DNA of 64,000 nt, taken from assembly GCF_012272695.1 (NCBI RefSeq), contig NZ_CP050902.1, forward strand, positions 558,001 to 622,000, read 5' to 3'. This DNA comes from Nocardioides sp. JQ2195 (GTDB taxonomy: Bacteria > Actinomycetota > Actinomycetes > Propionibacteriales > Nocardioidaceae). A program made the translations under genes and the position numbers. How positions within the stretch are numbered: the first letter of the stretch is position 1; every line of letters starts with the position of its first letter. Positions 7,614 to 15,207 of the stretch are shown here, one piece after another. The notes under the pieces are model-generated. The model saw only the letters and a list, made by a program, of their open reading frames with translations, did no database searches and had not been told where the DNA came from.

Positions 7614-8798
7614 ATGACCAACACCGTGCTGCAGGCAGTCGAGGCCCACGCTGAGGAGCTCGCTGCCCTCGCCCCCGAGAACGAGAAGCTGGGGCGGTTG
7701 AGCGACCGCGCCGTGGAGATCCTCCGCGAGACCGGCGTGATCCGGATGCTTCAGTCGGCCAAGTACGGCGGCGCCGAGGCGCACCCCCGCGACTTCGCCG
7801 AGGTGGTCATGCGGTTGGCCTCGCTCGACGGGTCGACCGGCTGGGTGGCCGGCATCGTGGGCGTTCACCCGTGGGAGATGTCGATGTGCGACCCCCGCGT
7901 GCAGGAAGAGATCTGGGGTGAGGACCACGACACCTGGATCGCCTCGCCCTACGCGCCGATGGGCGTCCTGCGTCCGGTCGAGGGTGGCTACATCTTCAAC
8001 GGGCACTGGCAGTTCTCGTCGGGCACCGACCACTGCGACTGGATCTTCCTCGGTGCGTTCCTCGGTGACGAGGACGGCAACACGATCATGCCGCCGAAGA
8101 ACTACCACGTGATCCTGCCCCGCTCCGACTACGAGATCGTCGACGACTCGTGGGACGTCGTGGGCCTGCGCGGCACCGGCTCCAAGGACGTCATCGTCAA
8201 GGATGCCTTCATCCCCGAACACCGCGTCGTCGAGTTCGCGAAGTTCCTCGACGGCTCCCAGCCGCGCGAGTCCGGCCACACCGACCCGAGCTTCCACATC
8301 CCCTTCACCACGGCGTTCCCGCTGGGCATCACCTCGGCCGTCATCGGCATCGCCGAGGGTGCGCTGAACGCACACCTGGCCTACCAGAAGAACCGGGTCC
8401 AGATCACCGGCACGAAGGTGAAGGACGACCCGTACGTGCTCTACGCGATCAGCGCCGCAGCCGCGGAGATCAAGGCCTCCCGCACCGCGATGCTCGAGAA
8501 CGTCACCTACTTCTACGAGAAGGCGAAGCGGGGCGAGGAGGCGACGCTCACCGAGCGCGCCGACTCCCGGCGTACCCAGGTCGCCGCTGCCTGGCGCGCA
8601 GTCCGCGCGATGGACGAGGTGGTTGCCCGGTCCGGGGGCAACGGACTGCGGATGGACAACCCCATCCAGCGGTTCTGGCGCGACGGCCACATGGGCCTGG
8701 CGCACGCGATCCACGTGCCCGGCTCGGTCTTCCACGCCACCGCACTGACCGACATCGATGTCACCCCGCCGCCCGGCCCGATGCTGTCGATGATCTGA
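7614..8798 (+). CDS. hsaA: HsaA-like flavin-dependent monooxygenase, copy 1
   Basis: A 394-residue protein of the acyl-CoA-dehydrogenase-fold group D flavin monooxygenases, the same length as mycobacterial HsaA. Typical features are IRMLQSAKYGG near residue 42, GSTGWVAGIVGVHPWEM near 74, the HWQFSSGTDHCDW segment, VVGLRGTGSKDV and the C-terminal GNGLRMDNPIQRFWRD. HsaA with HsaB hydroxylates 3-HSA at C4 to the catechol. It is followed by the hsaC-like dioxygenase 68 bases downstream, which uses that product. A second copy lies at 12426-13592. Confidence 0.88.
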   Translation: MTNTVLQAVEAHAEELAALAPENEKLGRLSDRAVEILRETGVIRMLQSAKYGGAEAHPRDFAEVVMRLASLDGSTGWVAGIVGVHPWEMSMCDPRVQEEIWGEDHDTWIASPYAPMGVLRPVEGGYIFNGHWQFSSGTDHCDWIFLGAFLGDEDGNTIMPPKNYHVILPRSDYEIVDDSWDVVGLRGTGSKDVIVKDAFIPEHRVVEFAKFLDGSQPRESGHTDPSFHIPFTTAFPLGITSAVIGIAEGALNAHLAYQKNRVQITGTKVKDDPYVLYAISAAAAEIKASRTAMLENVTYFYEKAKRGEEATLTERADSRRTQVAAAWRAVRAMDEVVARSGGNGLRMDNPIQRFWRDGHMGLAHAIHVPGSVFHATALTDIDVTPPPGPMLSMI

Positions 8799-8866
8799 CG
8801 GTTCGTACGTCGACCGACCGACCTCCCTCCCTGCTTCCCGACCCCCCACGACCGAAGGACCAAGAG

Positions 8867-9787
8867 ATGACCCAGATCCGAGCACTCGGCTACCTCAAGG
8901 TGCAGAGCCAGGACATTGCGCGTTGGCGCGAGCTGACCGTCGACTGCCTGGGCATCCAGGAGACCGCCGGTCCCGTCGCCGACGGCCTCTATCTGCGCAT
9001 GGACGAGCGGGCGGCCCGACTCATCGTCGTCCCCGGTGACAGCGACAAGGTGCTGGCCGTGGGTTGGGAGGTGCGGGACCAGTTCGCGCTGTCCTCCGTC
9101 GGCCGCGCCGTCGAGGCCGCTGGGGTGGGCGTCAAGGTGCTCACCCAGGAGGAGTGCGACGAACGCCGTGTCGAGGCCGGCATCTTCTTCGAGGACCCCT
9201 CCGGCACCCCGGTCGAGGTGTTCTTCGGCCCGGTCCTCGACCACAGCCCGGTGCTCACCGGCCACGCGCAGAAGTTCATCACCGGCGACCAGGGCATGGG
9301 CCACGTCGTGCTCCCCACGACCAACCCGGAGGAGACGGTGGCCTTCTACACCGAGGTCCTCGGCTTCCTGCCGCGCGGAGCGATCCGCCTCGGTGGCCTC
9401 GACTCGCCGCCGCCCGTGCGTCGGGTCCGCTTCATGGGCGTCAACCAGCGCCACCACAGCCTGGCGGTGTGCCCGGCCCCGCACGGTGAGGCCCCCGGCC
9501 TGGTGCACCTGATGATGGAGGTCGACTCCCTCGACGCCGTCGGCCGGGCCCTCGACAAGGTCAACAAGGCGGGCTTCTCGCTCTCCTCGACCCTCGGTCG
9601 CCACACCAACGACAAGATGGTCTCGTTCTACGTCCGCGCGCCGGGCGGCTGGGACCTCGAGTACGGCACCGAGGGCATGCTCGTCGACGAGGCCTACTAC
9701 ACGGCCGAGGAGATCACTGCGGACTCCTACTGGGGACACGACTGGTCCGGCTCCGAGCCGCTGGCCGCCTTCACCCCGCCCCAGTGA
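8867..9787 (+). CDS. hsaC: HsaC-like type I extradiol dioxygenase
   Basis: A 306-residue two-module vicinal-oxygen-chelate dioxygenase. His146 (GMGHVVLP), His214 (LVHLMMEV) and Glu265 (WDLEYG) match the iron ligands His145, His215 and Glu266 of HsaC, and His246 and Tyr255 lie where the acid/base residues are expected. The enzyme cleaves the catechol ring of 3,4-DHSA next to the hydroxyls. AAGGACCAAGAG precedes the ATG. It is the second gene of the hsaA1 operon and its product feeds the HsaD-like hydrolase. Confidence 0.92.
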   Translation: MTQIRALGYLKVQSQDIARWRELTVDCLGIQETAGPVADGLYLRMDERAARLIVVPGDSDKVLAVGWEVRDQFALSSVGRAVEAAGVGVKVLTQEECDERRVEAGIFFEDPSGTPVEVFFGPVLDHSPVLTGHAQKFITGDQGMGHVVLPTTNPEETVAFYTEVLGFLPRGAIRLGGLDSPPPVRRVRFMGVNQRHHSLAVCPAPHGEAPGLVHLMMEVDSLDAVGRALDKVNKAGFSLSSTLGRHTNDKMVSFYVRAPGGWDLEYGTEGMLVDEAYYTAEEITADSYWGHDWSGSEPLAAFTPPQ

Positions 9788-9791
9788 TCGT

Positions 9792-9884
9792 CGACCCGGC
9801 ACGTGTTGACGCCTGAGGGCGCCGACCCGGCACGTGTTGACGCCTGAGGGCGCCGACCCGGCACGTGTTGACGCCTGAGGGCGC
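9792..9884. repeat. Three 31-bp tandem repeats after the hsaC-like gene
   Basis: Near-identical 31-bp units begin at 9792, 9823 and 9854 (core CCCGGCACGTGTTGACGCC). They share period and core (CGGCACG-GTTGACGCC) with the array at 1081-1195 but run in the opposite orientation. They lie in the convergent gap between the hsaC-like gene and the SDR at 9985-10797. Confidence 0.9.
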
Positions 9885-9890
9885 CCGATC

Positions 9891-9963
9891 CCGGCAATGC
9901 AGAACGGGACCACCGCGTCGTGAACTTGTCGTTCGACAACGCTGTGGTCCCGGTCTGTGCCGG
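9891..9963. terminator. Long imperfect hairpin in convergent gap
   Basis: Arms of about 33 bases (9891-9925 and 9931-9963) share CGGGACCAC/GTGGTCCCG, GTTC/GAAC and CCGGCA/TGCCGG, with a 5-base loop. The motif GCAGA-CGGGACCAC is related to the hairpin at 38211-38277 and to a single copy near 32351. It is probably a two-way terminator or an intergenic repeat. Confidence 0.65.
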
Positions 9964-9984
9964 AGCGGCAGTGAGTGCGGTGGA

Positions 9985-10797
9985 TCAGTCCTGGTGGGAC
10001 GGGGGCAGCATCTTCTTCGAGGCCTCGTGCGCGCCCAGCACCAGCTTGTGCCGGTCGGTGCCGCTGCGGATCGAGACCACCTTCTCGTTGCCCTCGGCAA
10101 CCTGGACCGGGCCCTTGGTGAGAGCGGCGAGCGCCTGACGCGCGACGTCCTCCGGCTCGGAGACGTGCATGCCGGGGATGTCGAAGTTGAGACCGGCGCG
10201 TGCCATTGCCGGTGTGCGGGTGACGCCGAGGACGAACTCGACGACGTCGACGTCGTGGTCGCGCATCTCCACCCAGAGGCCTTCGGCGAACACCCGGCAG
10301 AACGCCTTCACGGCTGCGTAGATGCTGATCTGGGCGGAGCCCAGGAAGCCGGCGGTCGAGCCCACCAGCAGGATGCCGCCGCGACGCCGCTCCTTCATCG
10401 GGCCACCGAACAACTGCACCAGCTCCAGCTGGGCGGTGATGTTGAGGTCGATGACCTTGGCGAACTTCTCCAGGTCGCCGGTCACGAACTCGTGGCCGTA
10501 GGTGTTGGCGCCGGCGTTGAAGACCAGCAGCCCGACCTCGAGCCCGTCGGTGACCTCGGTGATCTGCTTGATCGCGCCAGGTTCGGTGAGGTCCACCGAC
10601 AGCGTCCGGACTTCGACGCCATGGGTACGGCGTACGGCCTCTGCGGTCTCCTCCAGCGGGCCGGGCTTGCGCGCCAGCAGGACCAGGTTGATCCCGGCGG
10701 CGGCGAGCTGGTCGGCGAAGGAGGCGCCGACGCCCTCGGACCCGCCGGCGATGACCGCCCAGGGGCCGTACTTGGTCGAATCGATGGGGTTGTTCAT
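9985..10797 (-). CDS. Short-chain dehydrogenase/reductase (KAR/17-beta-HSD12-like)
   Basis: A 270-residue SDR. The cofactor motif is an unusual GGSEGVGASFADQLA (GG-S-x-G-V-G) at about 18, as in the ketoacyl reductase/17-beta-HSD type 12 branch. The catalytic Ser is in VGSTAGFLG and Tyr/Lys in YAAVK. Its ATG overlaps the stop of the cysteine-rich protein upstream (ATGA), making a three-gene operon with the KshA-like oxygenase. A role in oxidising a steroid hydroxyl is likely from context; the position is unknown. Confidence 0.85.
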   Translation of the reverse strand: MNNPIDSTKYGPWAVIAGGSEGVGASFADQLAAAGINLVLLARKPGPLEETAEAVRRTHGVEVRTLSVDLTEPGAIKQITEVTDGLEVGLLVFNAGANTYGHEFVTGDLEKFAKVIDLNITAQLELVQLFGGPMKERRRGGILLVGSTAGFLGSAQISIYAAVKAFCRVFAEGLWVEMRDHDVDVVEFVLGVTRTPAMARAGLNFDIPGMHVSEPEDVARQALAALTKGPVQVAEGNEKVVSIRSGTDRHKLVLGAHEASKKMLPPSHQD

Positions 10798-11108
10798 GCG
10801 TGCTCGTGCTCCTGGGAATCGGGGTTGGTCTTGAGGTCGTCCTCGATCTGGACCTTCACGTCGCCGCGATGGACGGCGGCGCGGACGGAGTCGCGCAACG
10901 AGCCGCAACCGGAGAACGCGGTCCCATTGGGACCCGGCCGCGGGGAGGCAGCGCGACGTTCGACGCACGCCTCGGCGGCTTCGGCCGACCACTGCAAGGA
11001 GGTCTGCTCCCAGCTGCTCTTGCGCACCAGCACGCAGGCTCCGCACGCATCGCACTCGACGGGCTGCATCGGCCCGTCGGCGAGGCGGTTGTCGGGACGG
11101 ACGGCCAT
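10794..11108 (-). CDS. Small cysteine-containing protein of unknown function in the kshA-like operon
   Basis: A 104-residue protein that I do not recognise. It has a CDACGAC cluster (Cys18, Cys21, Cys24), Cys48 in EACVERR and Cys68 in SGCGSL, and an acidic tail. The five cysteines suggest a metal or iron-sulfur site, but the spacing does not match a plant-type or Rieske ferredoxin. It is coupled at both ends: its ATG shares a base with the KshA-like stop (TGATG) and its stop overlaps the SDR start (ATGA). An electron-transfer or assembly partner for the Rieske oxygenase is a guess. Confidence 0.75.
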   Translation of the reverse strand: MAVRPDNRLADGPMQPVECDACGACVLVRKSSWEQTSLQWSAEAAEACVERRAASPRPGPNGTAFSGCGSLRDSVRAAVHRGDVKVQIEDDLKTNPDSQEHEHA

Positions 11109-12277
11109 CAGACCGGCTGGCCCTGGTCGGAGGCTGAAGCGGCCTCACGGGCGGCGATGTTCTCGGCGACCTCGCGCTTCCACGCCTCGTTGGGACGGTC
11201 GGTGTCGATCTCGAACTCGAACCGGTCCGTCATCTCGTCGGTGACGTCCTCGACGTCGACGTAGAACTGCTCGTACCAGCGACGCAGCTGGTAGACCGGC
11301 CCGTCCTCCTCGCACAGCAGCGGGTTGTCGATGCGTGCCTTGTTCTTCCAGATCGTGACGTCCTGCTCGAAGCCGAGCCGGATGAAGTCGCCCATCTTGC
11401 GGGCCAGCGCGTTGGCCTCCGCATCCTCCATGCCCGGCTTCTTCTCCACGATCACGCCGTACTGCAGCACGAAGGAGTTCGAGTCGATCGGGTAGTGGCA
11501 GTTGATCAGGACGCTGTTGATGTCACCGTCGTCGTAGTGGTAGGTCAGGTCGTCGATCATGAACGACGGGCCGTGGTAGGACGCGACAGAGCTGTTGCCC
11601 AGCGACTTCGGCGCCTTGCTGCCGGCACTCTGGGGACGGGCGATGTCCTCACGGCCGGTGCCCTCCATGAACTGGGTGGCGGTGGTGCCCTCGAAGATGT
11701 TCTTGAAGTACGTGGGGAACGAGTAGTGGATGTAGAAGAAGTGCGCCATGTCCACCACGTTGTCGACGATCTCGCGGCAGTTCGCGCCCTCGATGACCGT
11801 GGTGTACCAGGTCCAGTCGGTCCAGTTCTCGTCGGTCGCGCCGGCGATCCGGGGGATGGTCACGTCCTCGGGGGGCGGGTTGCCCTGCGGGTCGTTCCAG
11901 ACGAACAGCATGCCGTCCTGGACCAGTGTCGGCCACGACGCCGTACGGGCGCGCATCGGGACGCGGCGGGCGTAGGGGATCTCCTTGCAGCGGCCGTCGC
12001 CGCCCCAGCGCCAGTCGTGGAACGGGCAGGCGATGTTGTTGCCCTTGACCGTGCCCTGCGACAGGTCGCCGCCCATGTGGCGGCAGTAGCCGTCGAGCAC
12101 GTTGACCGTGCCGTCCTCACCGGCGAAGACCACCAGCTTCTCGCCGAACGCCAGGACTTGGTGCGGCTTGCCGTCCTGGAAGTCCTTGGCCAGGCCGAGG
12201 CAGTGCCATCCACGCGCGAACCTCGTGGGTGCTGCGTCGGCCTCGATCCGGCGTACTTCGTCGTCCACTGCGGTCAT
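11108..12277 (-). CDS. kshA: KshA-like Rieske oxygenase, 3-ketosteroid 9-alpha-hydroxylase component
   Basis: A 389-residue Rieske non-heme iron oxygenase. Cys65, His67, Cys84 and His87 (YCRHMGG, ACPFHDWRW) bind the [2Fe-2S] cluster at spacing nearly identical to mycobacterial KshA. The segment REIVDNVVDMAHFFYIHYS near residues 169-187 carries the His ligands of the mononuclear iron. KshA hydroxylates C9 of 3-ketosteroids; the reductase KshB is not in this window. The ATG at 12277 (MTAVDDE) is chosen because the -10-like GACACT at 12338 lies upstream. First gene of a three-gene operon. Confidence 0.9.
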   Translation of the reverse strand: MTAVDDEVRRIEADAAPTRFARGWHCLGLAKDFQDGKPHQVLAFGEKLVVFAGEDGTVNVLDGYCRHMGGDLSQGTVKGNNIACPFHDWRWGGDGRCKEIPYARRVPMRARTASWPTLVQDGMLFVWNDPQGNPPPEDVTIPRIAGATDENWTDWTWYTTVIEGANCREIVDNVVDMAHFFYIHYSFPTYFKNIFEGTTATQFMEGTGREDIARPQSAGSKAPKSLGNSSVASYHGPSFMIDDLTYHYDDGDINSVLINCHYPIDSNSFVLQYGVIVEKKPGMEDAEANALARKMGDFIRLGFEQDVTIWKNKARIDNPLLCEEDGPVYQLRRWYEQFYVDVEDVTDEMTDRFEFEIDTDRPNEAWKREVAENIAAREAASASDQGQPV

Positions 12278-12307
12278 TTTCCGTCTCCGTCCGTGCCTGG
12301 GCTGGTG

Positions 12308-12322
12308 TGCCACTGACCGATC
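12308..12322. promoter_or_regulatory. Weaker regulon palindrome near the kshA-like transcript start
   Basis: TGCCACTGACCGATC keeps the CCACTGACCG core but has degenerate ends. It lies just downstream of the predicted minus-strand start (about 12326) and has no -10 at the usual distance on either strand, so it may be an accessory or roadblock site. Confidence 0.4.
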
Positions 12323-12332
12323 TGCTCCATCG

Positions 12333-12419
12333 AGTGTCGAGCGGTCGCGCGCCGTCGGCGTGGAGCAGTCCCACTGATCGGAAGGAGCGGGGTTCCCGGC
12401 TCGGGTGCGACCGCATTCT
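12333..12419. promoter_or_regulatory. Regulon palindrome (12369-12383) serving divergent promoters
   Basis: TCCCACTGATCGGAA is centred at 12376. On the plus strand CATTCT (12414-12419) lies 38 bp away and gives a leaderless hsaA2-like transcript at 12426. On the minus strand GACACT begins at 12338, also 38 bp away, for the kshA-like operon. Confidence 0.7.
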
Positions 12420-12425
12420 GGGGCC

Positions 12426-13592
12426 ATGAGCCATCAAGTGCTGGACAACGTGCGAGACCTGCTGCCGTCGATCGCGGATCGTGCGGAGGCCACCGACCAC
12501 GCCCGGAAGGTGTCGGAGGTGACCATCGCGGAACTCACCGCGGCGGGCATGTTCCGCATGCTGCAACCCAAGAAGTACGGCGGCCTGGAGGCCGACCCGC
12601 TCGCGTTCTACGAGGCAGTCCGGCTGATCTCCGGCGCGTGTGGTTCCACCGGATGGGTGAGCTCGGTGGTGGGCGTGCACCCGTGGCAGCTGGCGTTGTT
12701 CCCCAAGGCCGCGCAGGACGAGGTGTGGTCGGCCGGACCCGACACGTTGCTGGCGTCGTCGTACGCCCCGGTCGGCCAGATGAAGCGCGCCGACGGAGGC
12801 TTCCGGCTCAAGGGCCGGTGGAGCTTCTCGTCGGGGTGCGACCACGCCGACTGGGTGCTGCTCGGCGCGCTGGTGCTGGGCCCGACCGGCAACCCGATCG
12901 ACTTCATCACGGCCCTGATGCCGCGGGAGGACTTCCAGGTCGTCGACGTGTGGAACACCGTCGGGCTGCGCGGGACGGGCAGCAACGACGTGGTCGTCGA
13001 CGACGTCTTCGTTCCCGAGCACCGCACGCTGCGCAACTTCGAGCACTCCCGGCTGAGCGGCCCCGGCCAGAAGGTCAACAAGGGGCCGCTCTACCGGCTT
13101 CCGTTCGGGGCCATCTTCACCACCACGGTGACCGCGCCGGTGCTCGGCGCGGTCGCGGGGTGCCTGGACTCGTACGTCGGGGAGATGGCCGACCGTCTGC
13201 GTCTCAGCCTCGGCGGCGGCCGTTTCGCCGATGACCAGTTCGCCCAGGTCGCGGTGGCTCGCGCCTCGTCGCTGGTCGATGCCTCGATCCTGCAGATGGA
13301 CCGCAACATCGCCGAGATGTTTGCCGCCGCGTCCGCCGGTCGGGAGATCCCGATGGAGCTGCGACTGCGCACCCGCAGGGACCAGGTGCTCGGTGCGGAG
13401 CGGGCCCTCGAGGCGATCGACATCCTCTTCAAGACCGCCGGCGGGAGCTCGCTGCACTGGTCGAGCGCGATCAGCAGGGCCTGGCGCGACGCCCACGCCG
13501 GTTCCGTCCACGTCGCCAACGACGTCGAGCGCACGCTGGCTCTCTACGGCAAGGGCGCCTTCGGGATCACCGTCGAGGACAACCTGATCTGA
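12426..13592 (+). CDS. HsaA-like flavin-dependent monooxygenase, copy 2
   Basis: A 388-residue acyl-CoA-dehydrogenase-fold flavin monooxygenase clearly paralogous to copy 1 (FRMLQPKKYGGLEADP, GSTGWVSSVVGVHPWQ, VGLRGTGSNDVVVDD, GGSSLHWSSAISRAWRD). It differs in the substrate-pocket and C-terminal regions, so it may act on another hydroxylated secosteroid or another step. It stands alone and is divergent from the kshA-like operon. The ATG lies 7 bases after the -10-like CATTCT, so it is probably leaderless. A tandem 22-bp repeat begins directly after its stop codon. Confidence 0.85.
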   Translation: MSHQVLDNVRDLLPSIADRAEATDHARKVSEVTIAELTAAGMFRMLQPKKYGGLEADPLAFYEAVRLISGACGSTGWVSSVVGVHPWQLALFPKAAQDEVWSAGPDTLLASSYAPVGQMKRADGGFRLKGRWSFSSGCDHADWVLLGALVLGPTGNPIDFITALMPREDFQVVDVWNTVGLRGTGSNDVVVDDVFVPEHRTLRNFEHSRLSGPGQKVNKGPLYRLPFGAIFTTTVTAPVLGAVAGCLDSYVGEMADRLRLSLGGGRFADDQFAQVAVARASSLVDASILQMDRNIAEMFAAASAGREIPMELRLRTRRDQVLGAERALEAIDILFKTAGGSSLHWSSAISRAWRDAHAGSVHVANDVERTLALYGKGAFGITVEDNLI

Positions 13593-13667
13593 CGAACGGT
13601 GGGTTCTTGATGCGCGAACCGGCGGTTCCTGCGCCTCGAACGATGGGTTCTTGATGCGCGGTTCGCG
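13593..13667. repeat. Three 22-bp tandem repeats
   Basis: Units of exactly 22 bp start at 13593, 13615 and 13637 (consensus CGAAC-G--GGTTC-TGATGCG), followed by a partial palindromic end CGCGGTTCGCG. The same 22-bp family forms a larger array at 58867-59022. Confidence 0.85.
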
Positions 13668-13702
13668 TCACGTGGAGGTTGCACGAGGACATCCGGCGAC
13701 AA

Positions 13703-13753
13703 TCCCGGTCAGCGGTAGGGTTCCGGGCGTTGCCGGCAACATCGCGGGAAAAT
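13703..13753 (+). promoter_or_regulatory. Regulon palindrome (13703-13717) and -10 of the KstR-like gene
   Basis: TCCCGGTCAGCGGTA is centred at 13710; the -10-like GAAAAT at 13748-13753 is 38 bp away. The predicted leader is about 21 bases with GAGGGG before the GTG at 13781. Confidence 0.6.
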
Positions 13754-13780
13754 GGGTGTCCACAACGACGAGGGGATGAC

Positions 13781-14389
13781 GTGGCCAGAATTGGCGAGGT
13801 GAGGGCGCCGGCAAAGCCGAACTCACCGCAGCAGGAGGCGCGCGTGCAGCGGATCCTGCGCGCAGCTGCCCGGCAGGGTGCGGGCAACGGACTCGAGCGC
13901 GTCCAGATGCAGGAGGTGGCCAAGGAGTCCGGTGTCGCGATCGCCACGCTCTATCGCTACTTCCCGTCGAAGATGCACCTCTTCACCGCGGTCATGCAGG
14001 CCCAGATCGATCGCATCCAGGCGTACGCATCCCCTCCGGCGTGCGGTGACGACCCGGTCGAAGCGGTCACCCGACTGTTGCTCGAGGCCACTCGACAGAT
14101 GCTCGGGTCGCCACTTCTCGCGCACGCCATGATGGTCTCCAACAACGCGGCGATCCATGCGACCGAGGCGGAGGCGGGTCAGACCTCGGCCAGCTTCACG
14201 CAGCTGCTGCTGGACACGGCCGGTCGCGAGAAGCCCGGTGACCGTGACATCCAGCTCGCTCGGCTGGTGGAGCAGGCGTGGTACGGCGTGCTCACCGCCG
14301 CGCTCAACCAGCGCACCCCTCACGAGCAGGTGGTGGACGACCTGCGGGTGACCTGCCAGCTGCTGCTTGCAGACTGGTCGACCACATAG
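13781..14389 (+). CDS. TetR-family regulator, KstR-like
   Basis: A 202-residue TetR regulator. The helix-turn-helix region (about 25-68, with MQEVAKESGVAIATLYRYFPSK) closely resembles the steroid regulator KstR, as does the C-terminal DIQLARLVEQAWYGVL helix. The GTG at 13781, preceded by GAGGGG, is preferred because the in-frame upstream extension crosses the promoter palindrome. KstR repressors respond to steroid-CoA thioesters. Its own promoter carries the regulon palindrome, so it belongs to the regulon and might bind that site, although the position of the sites suggests an activator. Three bases after its stop begins the palindrome of the next gene. Confidence 0.9.
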   Translation: MARIGEVRAPAKPNSPQQEARVQRILRAAARQGAGNGLERVQMQEVAKESGVAIATLYRYFPSKMHLFTAVMQAQIDRIQAYASPPACGDDPVEAVTRLLLEATRQMLGSPLLAHAMMVSNNAAIHATEAEAGQTSASFTQLLLDTAGREKPGDRDIQLARLVEQAWYGVLTAALNQRTPHEQVVDDLRVTCQLLLADWSTT

Positions 14390-14391
14390 CG

Positions 14392-14441
14392 TACCGCTCA
14401 ACGGGAGTTCCCTCCGCAGGGGCTTCGCCAAGCCCTAGCGT
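14392..14441 (+). promoter_or_regulatory. Regulon palindrome (14392-14406) and leaderless promoter of SDR pair
   Basis: TACCGCTCAACGGGA is centred at 14399, with the -10 hexamer TAGCGT at 14436-14441 (37 bp). The ATG at 14449 coincides with the predicted transcript start. Confidence 0.7.
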
Positions 14442-14448
14442 CACGACC

Positions 14449-15192
14449 ATGAACAGGTTCAGCGGTGCGAATGTCCTCGTCACAGGGGCTGGCTCCGGCA
14501 TCGGGCGGGCCACCGTGCGGCGACTGGTCTCCGAGGGCGCGGCCGTCTGTGCCGTCGACCGGGACGAGGAGGGCCTGGCCGAGACGGCCGAGACGTCGCA
14601 GGGTCCCGGCCGCGTCGAGACCGCGGTCGTCGACGTCACCGACGAGTCCCAGGTGATCGCCACGGTCGACGCTGCTGCCGAGGTGCTGGGCGGGATCGAG
14701 ATCTTGATCAACGTGGCCGGCATCCAACGGACGACCCCGATCGAGACGCTCAGCGTGGCCGACATGCGCGAGCTGTTCGAGGTGAACACGATCGGGACCG
14801 CGCTGTTCTGTCGCGAGGCGCTGCGCCACCTGCCGAACGACGTCGGGGTGATCGTCAACGTGGCCTCGACCTCGGCCGACCACGGCAATCCCTACATGAG
14901 CGCGTACGCCGCCTCGAAGGGTGCGGTGCTCGCGCTCAGCAAGACGCTGGCCGCGGAGCTGGTGGGGCGTGGCATCCGCGTCGTACCGGTCTCCCCGGGG
15001 ACCACGGCCACGCCGCTCACGGCTGCCGTCACGCCGGGCGACCTCGACTTCAGCTACTTCGACCGCGTGCGTTCGTTGCTGGGCAGAGCCCAACCCGAGC
15101 AGATCGCCGCCGCCATCGTGTTCGCAGCCTCGCCCGACGCGTCGTACCTCACCGGTGCGGAGCTGCGCGTCGACGGCGGCTCCCACACCTGA
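14449..15192 (+). CDS. Short-chain dehydrogenase/reductase
   Basis: A 247-residue classical SDR: TGAGSGIG near residue 12, the NVAG motif, catalytic Ser in VASTSA, Tyr and Lys in YAASK, and a C-terminal LTGAELRVDGG. The ATG at 14449 is set by the leaderless TAGCGT promoter; a longer in-frame extension would overlap the TetR gene and is rejected. It pairs with the 3-alpha-HSD-like SDR that starts 16 bases after its stop. It probably oxidises or reduces a ring hydroxyl of the steroid; the position cannot be told. Confidence 0.88.
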   Translation: MNRFSGANVLVTGAGSGIGRATVRRLVSEGAAVCAVDRDEEGLAETAETSQGPGRVETAVVDVTDESQVIATVDAAAEVLGGIEILINVAGIQRTTPIETLSVADMRELFEVNTIGTALFCREALRHLPNDVGVIVNVASTSADHGNPYMSAYAASKGAVLALSKTLAAELVGRGIRVVPVSPGTTATPLTAAVTPGDLDFSYFDRVRSLLGRAQPEQIAAAIVFAASPDASYLTGAELRVDGGSHT

Positions 15193-15207
15193 GAACTGGA
15201 GGACCCC

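Noticed and set aside
10794..11108. Calling the five-cysteine protein a ferredoxin
   Set aside because: Cys spacing does not match plant-type [2Fe-2S], Rieske or bacterial 2[4Fe-4S] ferredoxins; left as unknown.
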